This document shows, one piece after another, positions 45,610 through 53,301 of a DNA stretch of 64,000 nucleotides. The DNA lies in assembly GCF_003003035.1 (NCBI RefSeq), contig NZ_PVTS01000003.1, forward strand, positions 248,001 through 312,000, given 5' to 3'. Within the stretch, counting starts at the first letter, position 1; the number at the start of each line of letters is the position of its first letter. A model generated the notes under the pieces. The model saw only the letters and a list, made by a program, of their open reading frames with translations. It was not told the DNA's origin and searched no databases. This DNA is from Marinilabilia salmonicolor (GTDB lineage: Bacteria > Bacteroidota > Bacteroidia > Bacteroidales > Marinilabiliaceae). The translations under genes were made by a program, and so were the position numbers.

Positions 45610-45928
45610 GTGATGCATCTTAACCTCACTAGCGCACCTAACGCATCACGAAAACAATGGTTTACAACCATGGCTAAACATAATGCCCCTTAGCGGCTTT
45701 ACCTAATAGCCCCAAAGGGGCGTCATATTTATTTAACCCTGGCTGAAAGGCCTGGGGAAATCAGGCTGAAAGGCCTGGGGAAATCAGGCTGAAAGGCCTG
45801 GGGAAATCAGGCTGGAAGGCCTGGGGAAATCAGGCTGGAAGGCCTGGGGAAATCAGGCTGGAAGGCCTGGCTGGAAAGCCTGGGAAAATCAGCCTGAAGG
45901 TCTGAAAAGTCAGCCTAAAAAGCCTGAA
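45610..45928. repeat. Hairpins, GCCCC/GGGGC palindrome and 23-bp tandem repeats right of the transposase gene
   Basis: The block has GTGATGC...GCATCAC (45610-45649), an ACAATGG/CCATGG-type hairpin near 45655-45673, GCCCC-AAA-GGGGC (45709-45721) and five near-perfect 23-bp units beginning GGCTGAAAGGCCTGGGG (45741-45855), decaying to 45928. The left cluster (43976-44165) has the same components in the same order. This fills most of the 405-bp gap before the TonB receptor gene. Confidence 0.85.
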
Positions 45929-45968
45929 AAAAGGAGAGACCCCCGGACATCTCCGGCAGGCCTCTCCC
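45926..45968 (-). terminator. Terminator of the TonB-dependent receptor gene
   Basis: On the minus strand GAGAGG/TCTCTCC arms (45961-45968 and 45932-45939) enclose an inner CCGGA/TCCGG pair and are followed by T6. It lies 40 bp after the receptor stop. Confidence 0.75.
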
Positions 45969-46005
45969 GACTTCAACAAACGGATGTGAATGCCCTGTCA
46001 GACCA

Positions 46006-48909
46006 TTAAAACTGGTAACTCAACCCCACGCTGAAAGTACGCCCGGGGTTAAAAATATTATACACCTGATTCTCGGCTTCATAAGAATGATAATAACTTT
46101 CCTGTTTCTGATTAAGGAGGTTCGAAACCTTAAAGTCAACTTTTGTGTTTTGATCCTCCCCGAATTTTTTATTGACACTTAAGTTCAAACTGTGAAAGGG
46201 TGATACATAGATATCAGGGAAAAGACCGCCACCTACTATCGAAAGGGTTTCTCCTTTCACATTGTAAAACAACCCGGCAGCCAGACCAGACTCATAATTA
46301 TTGTAAGTTAATCCGGCATTGATGACGTATGGCGACTGGCCAGCCATTTCACGGGTGTCATCAATAGACTCTCCGGTTTTCTCATAAGTTTTTCGGGCGC
46401 TGTATTCCGCATCTGTCATTTCTATTTCAGACTTCACCAAAGTAACATTACTATTGATGCTGAAATACTTCAACAAGGGTGATACAAAGTCGAGGTTCTT
46501 ACTGAATTCAAACTCAAATCCGTACAACTGACCATCTCCAACATTCCGGGGCTGATATTCGGTACTTGTCTGCTGCTCAGGAATCCGAACCAATTCGATG
46601 GGCTTATCAAACTGCTTATAGAAAACACTGGCAGAAACATTCTGGGCCCTGTCGCCAAAGAGTTCCCATCGAAGATCAAGATTATTGATGCGTGTCTCTA
46701 CCAGATTGCCATCCCAATCAGAATAAGGAAACAGGCTGCCATTAAATATCCGGTTGCTGATGGGATCCAGAATCTGAGCAAACGAAAGTTCCTTAAACGA
46801 CGGACGGGCAATGGTTCGGGAATATGCAGCCCGCAGGTTTTGTTGTTCCGAAAGTGCATAAATCAGGTTGACAGATGGAAAGAAATCCAACGATTCTAGG
46901 ACCTTGTCATTGTCCAAATTTCGTCCGTTTCGGGTATCACCACTTGCATAACTCTGGTCACGACCGGTATGTCGCTGTACATAGTTCTCCATCCGAACAC
47001 CGAGTATGGTTTTAAAATTGCTGAAAAGCGATATTTCATTGGACAGGTATGCAGCAGTGTTATGCACATTCGATTCATAAGCATTGGGGTTCGGATTATT
47101 ATTGCCCGATTGATAATAAATAGCATTGGGTTGATTTGGGTAAAGGTTTTCCGGATTCAGCACTTGCGATGCATCAGGCTCCTCCCAGGACTGGCCGCCA
47201 AAAAACTGAACATCAAAAAAGAGAATCTCATAATCCCTTTGTTTGTAATTGTGACTGACTCCGAATTTCAATGTTGCATCCTCTTCCCCAAACTGATATT
47301 CTTTTGTAATATCCATCTTTGCGGTGGCATTTATTTCGCTCAGCTCCCTCCAGATGCGAGTGGGATTACCTCCGGCTCCTGCATTAAACATGACATCGTC
47401 ATCGGAACGAAACGTAAACGCCGTTTTCCGGATGTCCGGATCCTGAGAGGAAGAAAAAGTGGGCGACAATCTCCAGTCCACTTCCCAACCCGATTCCTGA
47501 AAAACATGAGTTCCACTCAGCAAAAAATTGGTCAGAGATCGTTGGTTGTATTCCAGGTTGTCCGACTCAGCATAATACCCGGACTGCCCCACTGCAGAAG
47601 CATCATTATCAATGCTGAATTTTCCGGCTCTGCTTACACCGTTCTGAAGGTGCATTGCAGTAAATCTGTATTTATTAAAATTGGTTTTGTAAGCAATTCC
47701 GCCGAGCATTCCCACCAACACATTTCGTTCTCCCACGGCTCCGTTCTGAAGCGTGGCGTACCTCATCTCATACGAGTCAGGGTCAATCTGTTTCTGATAT
47801 TCGCCATACTGCACATCGCTGTCAAAATCGTATTCATTCTTATACGAAAGAGAGAATATATACCCCAGTTTTGGGGCTTTCGCAGATTCTGAATCCAGAT
47901 CTATCTGGTTGCCAAACGAAAAGCCGAGACTGTAATCCATCAGGCTTGTTTGTTCCTTTGCTCCCAACTGTGGATTAAAACTCCGGATAAAGTCAACAAC
48001 TTCATTCTGAGGGGCACCACTAATCGGGGTGGGAATATTAGACTGCCTTGCACGGTCGGGAAGGGCACGGGTGCCATCATCAAAACCTAGAAAATCGGTG
48101 CCGCCACCATCATAAGACAGAAAATCCTCATTCAGGTGCACATCCGGATTAAAGGCGGTACCCGCAGAAACACTAAAAACTTTCCTGTCCGGGAAGTCTC
48201 TGGTACTTACATTAAGCAATCCACCGGTAAAATCGGCTGGCATCTCTGCGGTGAAGTTTTTACTCACCATCATATTGTCAATCAGATTGGAGGGAAAAAT
48301 ATCCATCTGAAGGCTGTTTCGATCCGGATCAAGTCCGGGAATATCTACACCATTTAGGGTCGTCTTTGAGTATCGGTCGCCCAAACCCCTGACATACACA
48401 TATTTGCCATCTTCAATGGTTACCCCTGTAACTCTTTTTGCGGCTTCCACTGCGGTACCGTCACCAATAAGCTCCATTTTGGCAGCCGAAATTCCATCGA
48501 GCATCACTGACGATTTTGCCTTCATGGTTTGCAAGGCCGCCTCGGTATTTCTGATAGCACGGGCTGTGACCACCACATCTTCAAGTTCAACGGTACTTTC
48601 TCCCAATTCAAGATTGTTGAGCACCGTTACCTCATCAGCTTTTACTTCAACACCCTCCACAATAAGCGACTGAAAAGAGATAAAGGATAGTTGAAGGTCA
48701 TATATTCCGGGATTCGTTTGCAGGGCAAATTTACCATCAAGGTCGGTGGCTGTTCCGGTATAGGTATCTTTGATTACCACGCTCACTCCAACGAGTGTTT
48801 CACCGGTGGTTCCGTCATATACCGTACCTCTTATGGTCCCTTTCTGTGAATAAGCAATCGTTGATATCAGGGATAGGATAACAATTACCAAGTTTCTCAT
48901 TTTATTCAT
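46006..48909 (-). CDS. TonB-dependent outer-membrane receptor with carboxypeptidase-like N-terminal domain
   Basis: The 967-residue protein has a signal peptide (to about residue 21), a CarboxypepD_reg-like beta-sandwich domain at 24-110 (GTIRGTVYDGTTGETLVGVSVVIKDT, in parts), a plug domain (ISAAKMELIGDGTAVEAAKRVTGV; YVRGLGDRYSKTTLNG) and a 22-strand barrel that ends in the outer-membrane signal FSVGLSYQF. It is not followed by a SusD gene, so it is not a classic polysaccharide receptor. The beta-helix lipoprotein gene lies directly upstream and both probably respond to the same nutrient, perhaps a metal or phosphate. The substrate is unknown. Confidence 0.92.
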   Translation of the reverse strand: MNKMRNLVIVILSLISTIAYSQKGTIRGTVYDGTTGETLVGVSVVIKDTYTGTATDLDGKFALQTNPGIYDLQLSFISFQSLIVEGVEVKADEVTVLNNLELGESTVELEDVVVTARAIRNTEAALQTMKAKSSVMLDGISAAKMELIGDGTAVEAAKRVTGVTIEDGKYVYVRGLGDRYSKTTLNGVDIPGLDPDRNSLQMDIFPSNLIDNMMVSKNFTAEMPADFTGGLLNVSTRDFPDRKVFSVSAGTAFNPDVHLNEDFLSYDGGGTDFLGFDDGTRALPDRARQSNIPTPISGAPQNEVVDFIRSFNPQLGAKEQTSLMDYSLGFSFGNQIDLDSESAKAPKLGYIFSLSYKNEYDFDSDVQYGEYQKQIDPDSYEMRYATLQNGAVGERNVLVGMLGGIAYKTNFNKYRFTAMHLQNGVSRAGKFSIDNDASAVGQSGYYAESDNLEYNQRSLTNFLLSGTHVFQESGWEVDWRLSPTFSSSQDPDIRKTAFTFRSDDDVMFNAGAGGNPTRIWRELSEINATAKMDITKEYQFGEEDATLKFGVSHNYKQRDYEILFFDVQFFGGQSWEEPDASQVLNPENLYPNQPNAIYYQSGNNNPNPNAYESNVHNTAAYLSNEISLFSNFKTILGVRMENYVQRHTGRDQSYASGDTRNGRNLDNDKVLESLDFFPSVNLIYALSEQQNLRAAYSRTIARPSFKELSFAQILDPISNRIFNGSLFPYSDWDGNLVETRINNLDLRWELFGDRAQNVSASVFYKQFDKPIELVRIPEQQTSTEYQPRNVGDGQLYGFEFEFSKNLDFVSPLLKYFSINSNVTLVKSEIEMTDAEYSARKTYEKTGESIDDTREMAGQSPYVINAGLTYNNYESGLAAGLFYNVKGETLSIVGGGLFPDIYVSPFHSLNLSVNKKFGEDQNTKVDFKVSNLLNQKQESYYHSYEAENQVYNIFNPGRTFSVGLSYQF

Positions 48910-49024
48910 CCGTTTGTTCGTCCGTTTGTTTTGCTTAATGCAGAAGAACAGGCTTGCGATTGCTCTGCAAGCCCGTTCTGTTAATTCTTTTCAATTATTC
49001 TTATATTTAACTGTTGCGGTAAGA

Positions 49025-50242
49025 TTAGAAAGAAGTTGCACCCGCATTAGCAGCCCATGTCCATCCAAAAACAGATGTATTAATTGCTGTTGCAGGAGCA
49101 GTGCCGGCGGTAATACCTGCAGGAATCTCCCCGTTTACATGTGAAGCAAGATCAGCCTCATTTACATCCAAAACGATATTCTCGAATGAAACAACTCCAA
49201 CATCATGGGTTACACGATTTATTTGCTGACCTTCAGCAATTGCAGTGATAAATATGTTGTCGAAGCTGACACTTGTGTTATCGTCAGTATTGATAAGGTC
49301 CTCAGAAGAACGATCCTCGCTATTGGCAATTACAATACCATTCTTCATGATATAAGGTCCAAAGTCTGACGACCCTTCCGGTCCGTCCAACTCAAAACTG
49401 TGCCCGGCTACAGTAATCACCATAAAGTTATCGAGTGTACCGGTCCATGATTGGTCAGCATCCATTCCGTCGTCACCAACATTCCAGATAAGCGCATTGG
49501 TAACATTTACGGTACCACCAAACCATTCGATGCCATCATCCTGATTGGAAACCACCTCGATATTCTCCACAACAGTACCGGATCCGACGCCACCAAGTGT
49601 CAACCCGTTTATTTCGTTTCCTGATCCAATATTACTACCACCATGACGAATAGAGATGTATTTGAGCACCCCTGAATTGTCTTCATCATCACTGCCACCA
49701 TAAAGACCGTTGGGATCAGAAGTGGGAATACCTTCAATTTGCACTTCTGTAAGATCCCCGGCATCATTGGAAGCTGATATACGGGCATTTCCAAGCACAA
49801 TAAGACCACCCCAAAGACCATTCACATTGGGTTCCAGATTAGGACTGGCAAAATCACCGGCAGCCACATCGGCTGGAGAGATTTCGTCGGCCACAGAGGT
49901 AAAAATAATAGGAGCATCAGCGGTTCCTTCAGCCATAAGTTTAGCATCACGCGCCACAACAAGTGCAGTAGCATTCGCACCCGTTCCCGCCTCACCTTTA
50001 ATAATGGTACCAGGCTCAATTGTAAGTGTGGCTCCGGCCTCAACCGAAATACGCCCACCCAGCTGGTAAACCTTGTCACTGGTCCAGGTAGTGTTTTCAG
50101 TAATGTTTTCAGTCACAACAACATTTCCTGTGTCTATTGTATTGTTGTTGTCATCATTGTTGTCATCATCATCACACGAAGTGAAAGAAACAGCCATTCC
50201 AAATCCGAAGAGAAGGCTTAAAAGCATAAAACGATTTTTCAT
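49025..50242 (-). CDS. Surface lipoprotein with right-handed beta-helix, partner of the TonB receptor
   Basis: I start at 50242 (MKNRFMLLSLLFGFGMAVSF); ATGs at 50248, 50251 and 50269 are also possible. The lipobox is SFTSC with an Asp/Asn-rich stretch right after the Cys (DDDDNNDDNNN), the type of signal that sends Bacteroidota lipoproteins to the cell surface. The mature part has repeated beta-helix turns (GGRISVEAGATLTIEPGTII; LWGGLIVLGNARIS; DGIEWFGGTVNVTNALIWNVG). Proteins of this kind are regularly encoded next to a lone TonB receptor. It is 115 bp upstream of that gene on the same strand. The ligand is unknown. Confidence 0.8.
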   Translation of the reverse strand: MKNRFMLLSLLFGFGMAVSFTSCDDDDNNDDNNNTIDTGNVVVTENITENTTWTSDKVYQLGGRISVEAGATLTIEPGTIIKGEAGTGANATALVVARDAKLMAEGTADAPIIFTSVADEISPADVAAGDFASPNLEPNVNGLWGGLIVLGNARISASNDAGDLTEVQIEGIPTSDPNGLYGGSDDEDNSGVLKYISIRHGGSNIGSGNEINGLTLGGVGSGTVVENIEVVSNQDDGIEWFGGTVNVTNALIWNVGDDGMDADQSWTGTLDNFMVITVAGHSFELDGPEGSSDFGPYIMKNGIVIANSEDRSSEDLINTDDNTSVSFDNIFITAIAEGQQINRVTHDVGVVSFENIVLDVNEADLASHVNGEIPAGITAGTAPATAINTSVFGWTWAANAGATSF

Positions 50243-50380
50243 TGTCATCATGTTTTTTTGGTTTGTCATTCAAATTAGACACTGCAAAAGAACATTGTTA
50301 TCGTTTCGTGTATTTTAAGCCGCGTTTAAGTAACCGTTAATAAAACACGAGCGGACTTAATGGTAGATTAACATAGGACA

Positions 50381-50413
50381 CAAAAAAACCGGCTCTAATC
50401 AATAAGAGCCGGT
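50381..50413 (-). terminator. Terminator after the SHOCT gene
   Basis: ACCGGCTCT and AGAGCCGGT (50388-50396 and 50405-50413) form a perfect 9-bp stem with an 8-nt loop. On the minus strand T7 follows. It ends the SHOCT transcript before the beta-helix gene. Confidence 0.9.
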
Positions 50414-50439
50414 ATCAGACAATTTCTAAAAACATATTC

Positions 50440-50682
50440 TCAAGATGCCAAAAGATCACGCAACTTTTCTTCATATTCATTCCGGTCTATTTCCCCTTTG
50501 GCATATCTTTCTTTAAGGATGGTAAGTGGTGCAGGGTGTTCTTCTTCCAATGCATCTTTAATTCCTTTCTTGGTTGCCCACGACAAAAAAGCCATGGCAG
50601 GAACTACCAACATCCAGCCCCAACCAATGGTCCAGGCACCTCGTTTTGTCTTTTTGGATTTATCTTTTTTTGCTTCTTCCAT
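50440..50682 (-). CDS. Small membrane protein with SHOCT domain
   Basis: The 80-residue protein has a basic N-terminus (EEAKKDKSKKTKRG), one membrane helix (residues 17-38) and a C-terminal SHOCT motif (LTILKERYAKGEIDRNEYEEKLRDLL). SHOCT domains are short oligomerisation modules whose precise role is not settled. It is monocistronic, with a terminator after it, and divergent from the methyltransferase gene. Confidence 0.88.
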   Translation of the reverse strand: MEEAKKDKSKKTKRGAWTIGWGWMLVVPAMAFLSWATKKGIKDALEEEHPAPLTILKERYAKGEIDRNEYEEKLRDLLAS

Positions 50683-50819
50683 AACTTATCATTTTTGAAA
50701 ATGAGACAATACAATAAATATAAGGATTTTAACGGAGAAGGTAAAGAATTTAATTTCGAGAGTTTCCAAACATGATACCCTCCTGATTGTTTACTTTTGA
50801 CAGAATAAAAAAAACCCCT

Positions 50820-51395
50820 ATGGAAGACAAAAAATTTAATCCTGAGCACCGGAAAAAACTGAATGATCCGGAAAGACTGGAAAAACTTGAACCCGGAAAG
50901 ATCTGGGCATTCATCGATTATAAAAAACCGGAAAGAATCATCGATATCGGAGCAGGCACTGCATTTATCACTGCTGCTCTTGGAGACCTTATGCCCAAGG
51001 CGCTTATCGATGCTTACGATATAGAGCCGGTAATGGTAGAGGAGATGAGAAGTAACCTCCCTGAATACAGTCGCATCACTCCGCATCTGATGGCCGACAA
51101 CGAACTTCCTGTAGAGGATGAGTATGCTGATGTGGTTTGGTTAATCAACCTCTTTCATGAATTGAGAAAACCCCACCTCTTGCTGAAAGAGATCAAGCGC
51201 GTGCTCAAGCCCAACGGGAAACTTTTAATTATTGACTGGGCAAAAAGAGAAGATGCCTGTGAGTCCGGACCTCCACTTGAGCACAGGGTTGATGAAGCAA
51301 CCATCACATCGTTAATGGTGGATGCAGACTTTTCCAATATTAAAGCAACCGAGGAGTTTACGGATCATCTGGGAGTTGTAGGGACCAAATTGTGA
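50820..51395 (+). CDS. Class I SAM-dependent methyltransferase
   Basis: The start at 50820 (MEDKKFNPEHRKKL) gives 191 residues. A -7-like element TACTTTTG at 50792-50799 lies just before it, so the upstream in-frame ATG at 50787 would precede the transcript start. The SAM-binding motif is IIDIGAGTAFITAAL (D42 to L54), with the acidic second motif AYDIEPVMVEEM and the motif IV VVWLINLFHEL. This resembles the UbiE/YcgJ-like Methyltransf_11 group. The substrate is not known. It ends before a bidirectional terminator. Confidence 0.85.
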   Translation: MEDKKFNPEHRKKLNDPERLEKLEPGKIWAFIDYKKPERIIDIGAGTAFITAALGDLMPKALIDAYDIEPVMVEEMRSNLPEYSRITPHLMADNELPVEDEYADVVWLINLFHELRKPHLLLKEIKRVLKPNGKLLIIDWAKREDACESGPPLEHRVDEATITSLMVDADFSNIKATEEFTDHLGVVGTKL

Positions 51396-51418
51396 GATAA
51401 TCCCACATAACTCTTCTA

Positions 51419-51453
51419 TAAAAAGGCCATGCGTCTTTGCGTTTGGTCTTTTC
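51419..51453. terminator. Bidirectional terminator between convergent genes
   Basis: AAAAGGCC...GCG and GCGTTTGGTCTTTT pair with some G-U pairs around a short TCTTT loop. A-runs and T-runs on both sides suit termination of the methyltransferase (plus) and the SpmAB-like gene (minus). Confidence 0.6.
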
Positions 51454-51474
51454 TAAAAACCACTGTGAAAACTT

Positions 51475-52707
51475 TCAACCAAAGAAAAGATATCCCAATA
51501 AAATAGCCGCAATAATTCCTGCAAAATCAGCGATAAGACCACAGGCCACTGCATGCCGGGTTTTTCGAATTCCTACTGATCCAAAATATACGGCAATCAC
51601 ATAAAAGGTGGTATCTGTGGCTCCCTGGACAGTGCTTGCAATGCGGCCTACGAAAGAATCAGCACCGTGGAGATTCATGGCATCCACCATCATACCGCGG
51701 GCTCCACTACCGCTCAAAGGTTTCATCAATGCGGTGGGTAAAGCACCTACAAAGTCGGTATTCAAACCAACAGCACTTATAACCCATGCAATCCCGTCAA
51801 TCAATACTTCCATGGCTCCTGCTGCTCTAAAAACACCAATTCCCACTAAAATAGCAATCAGGTAAGGGATAATTTTAACGGCAATGAAAAAGCCGTCTTT
51901 AGCCCCTTCTATAAATGACTCGTAAACATTTACTTTTCGGATAACGGCCATTAGAATGAACGTAACAATGATGGAAAACAGAATAATGTTAGCTGTCAGC
52001 AGGGAAACAACCCTGATTTGCTCCCGATCGAGCAACGATAAACCGTAAATAACGGCACCGATAAACATCCCAAGTCCTCCAAGATATCCCAAAACCACCT
52101 TATTAAACAGGTTAATTTTCTGCGCCACGGCGACCGCAATTAACCCGACAATGGTACTAAAAAATGTGGCCAATAAAATAGGAAGGAAAATATCGGCCGG
52201 ATTGGCAGCTCCCATTTCTGCTCTGTAAACCATTATGGAAACGGGAATAATAGTAAGCCCCGAGGTATTCAGTACCAGAAACATTATCTGAGCATTGGAT
52301 GCAGTATCCTTCTTCTCGTTGGCGGTCTGAAGCTCTTTCATGGCTTTGAGTCCCATAGGAGTGGCAGCATTGTCAAGTCCCAGCATATTGGCTGCAATAT
52401 TCATCATCATGGAGCCATAAGCAGGATGATCCGGCGGCAAAGTAGGAAAAATTCGACGAAAGAACGGTCCTATGACTCTGGACATAGCCTGCACCATTCC
52501 TCCCTTCTCTCCAATACGCATCAACCCCAGCCAAAGCGTCAGCACTCCGGTCAGTCCCAAAGAAATCTCAAACCCTGTTTTGGCATAATCAAAAGTGGCA
52601 TTCATCAGGTTTGAAAATACTTCCAGATCCTGAAAGAAAATCAACTTGATTAAAGCCACAACAAATGCTATCAGAAAAAAAGCTATCCAGATATAGTTCA
52701 GCACCAT
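51475..52707 (-). CDS. Nucleoside-recognition domain membrane protein, SpmA-SpmB fusion type
   Basis: The 410-residue protein has about ten membrane helices and two nucleoside-recognition (Gate) domains. The first half is SpmA-like (GLTGVLTLWLGLMRIGEKGGMV; MMMNIAANMLGLDNAATPMGLKAM) and the second SpmB-like (LMKPLSGSGARGMMVDAM; VGRIASTVQGATDTTFYVIAVYFGSVGI). In Bacillus SpmA and SpmB are separate and act in spore-core dehydration; fused forms in non-spore-formers are probable transporters of unknown substrate. It stands alone on the minus strand. Confidence 0.88.
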   Translation of the reverse strand: MVLNYIWIAFFLIAFVVALIKLIFFQDLEVFSNLMNATFDYAKTGFEISLGLTGVLTLWLGLMRIGEKGGMVQAMSRVIGPFFRRIFPTLPPDHPAYGSMMMNIAANMLGLDNAATPMGLKAMKELQTANEKKDTASNAQIMFLVLNTSGLTIIPVSIMVYRAEMGAANPADIFLPILLATFFSTIVGLIAVAVAQKINLFNKVVLGYLGGLGMFIGAVIYGLSLLDREQIRVVSLLTANIILFSIIVTFILMAVIRKVNVYESFIEGAKDGFFIAVKIIPYLIAILVGIGVFRAAGAMEVLIDGIAWVISAVGLNTDFVGALPTALMKPLSGSGARGMMVDAMNLHGADSFVGRIASTVQGATDTTFYVIAVYFGSVGIRKTRHAVACGLIADFAGIIAAILLGYLFFG

Positions 52708-52778
52708 AGAACAATCGGTTTAATACCGAGGAGAAGAATGCTTCAGCAAAAATTCTCCCCATTGACCGGTATCAGAAA

Positions 52779-53261
52779 TTATTTTTTATAGGCATCATGA
52801 GGGGCGCCAAATTCTTTACAGGCAATATTGTCCACATCAATCTGCCATATTTTTACATTCTTCACTGCAGGATCGCTGTATTCAAAATGTTTGTCACTGT
52901 ACTGCTTCATGATGTAATCCAGTGCCAGGCGTTTGGCATCCATTTCTTCCACAAACGTTACTTTACCCTCGGCGACCACGCTTTTTGCCTTCATCCTGTA
53001 GCTGCAGGCCACCTTAGGGTGCTGGAAGGCCAGGTCCTGTCCGACGTTAAAAGTCAAACAGATGTGGTTATTATTTTCCAGCGCACGAACAATCCGTCCT
53101 TCCGGGGCACTGTGCAAATAAAAAACCCCCTCCTGATAACCAAAATTCATAGGAACACTGTAGGGCAATCCATTCTCATCCACCACTGCGGCAAAACAAA
53201 TATCACACTGCGATATTACTTCTTCTATAAATGCTGCATCGTTATGGGTAAATGTTTTCAT
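52779..53261 (-). CDS. Pyridoxamine 5'-phosphate oxidase-related flavoprotein, Nim-like
   Basis: The 160-residue protein has the split-barrel flavin-binding fold of the PNPOx-like/NimA group: ICFAAVVDENGLPYSVPMNFGYQEGVFYLHSA, in parts, at about 21-52, then GRIVRALENNNHICLTF and CSYRMKAKSVVAEGKV. Nim proteins reduce 5-nitroimidazoles, but most such chromosomal homologues have unknown physiological substrates. It lies between the SpmAB-like gene and dnaG on the same strand. No resistance claim can be made from the sequence. Confidence 0.85.
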   Translation of the reverse strand: MKTFTHNDAAFIEEVISQCDICFAAVVDENGLPYSVPMNFGYQEGVFYLHSAPEGRIVRALENNNHICLTFNVGQDLAFQHPKVACSYRMKAKSVVAEGKVTFVEEMDAKRLALDYIMKQYSDKHFEYSDPAVKNVKIWQIDVDNIACKEFGAPHDAYKK

Positions 53262-53301
53262 GTAAAGAACTTTTTATTAAGCTTATTATTATATTTTAAA
53301 A

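Noticed and set aside
45741-45928. CRISPR array
   Set aside because: The 23-bp units are directly tandem without unique spacers and no cas gene is nearby.
46969-47892. A 307-codon open frame opposite the TonB receptor gene
   Set aside because: It is fully antisense to a well-supported gene, has no recognisable domain and a Cys/His/Ile-rich composition typical of a shadow frame.
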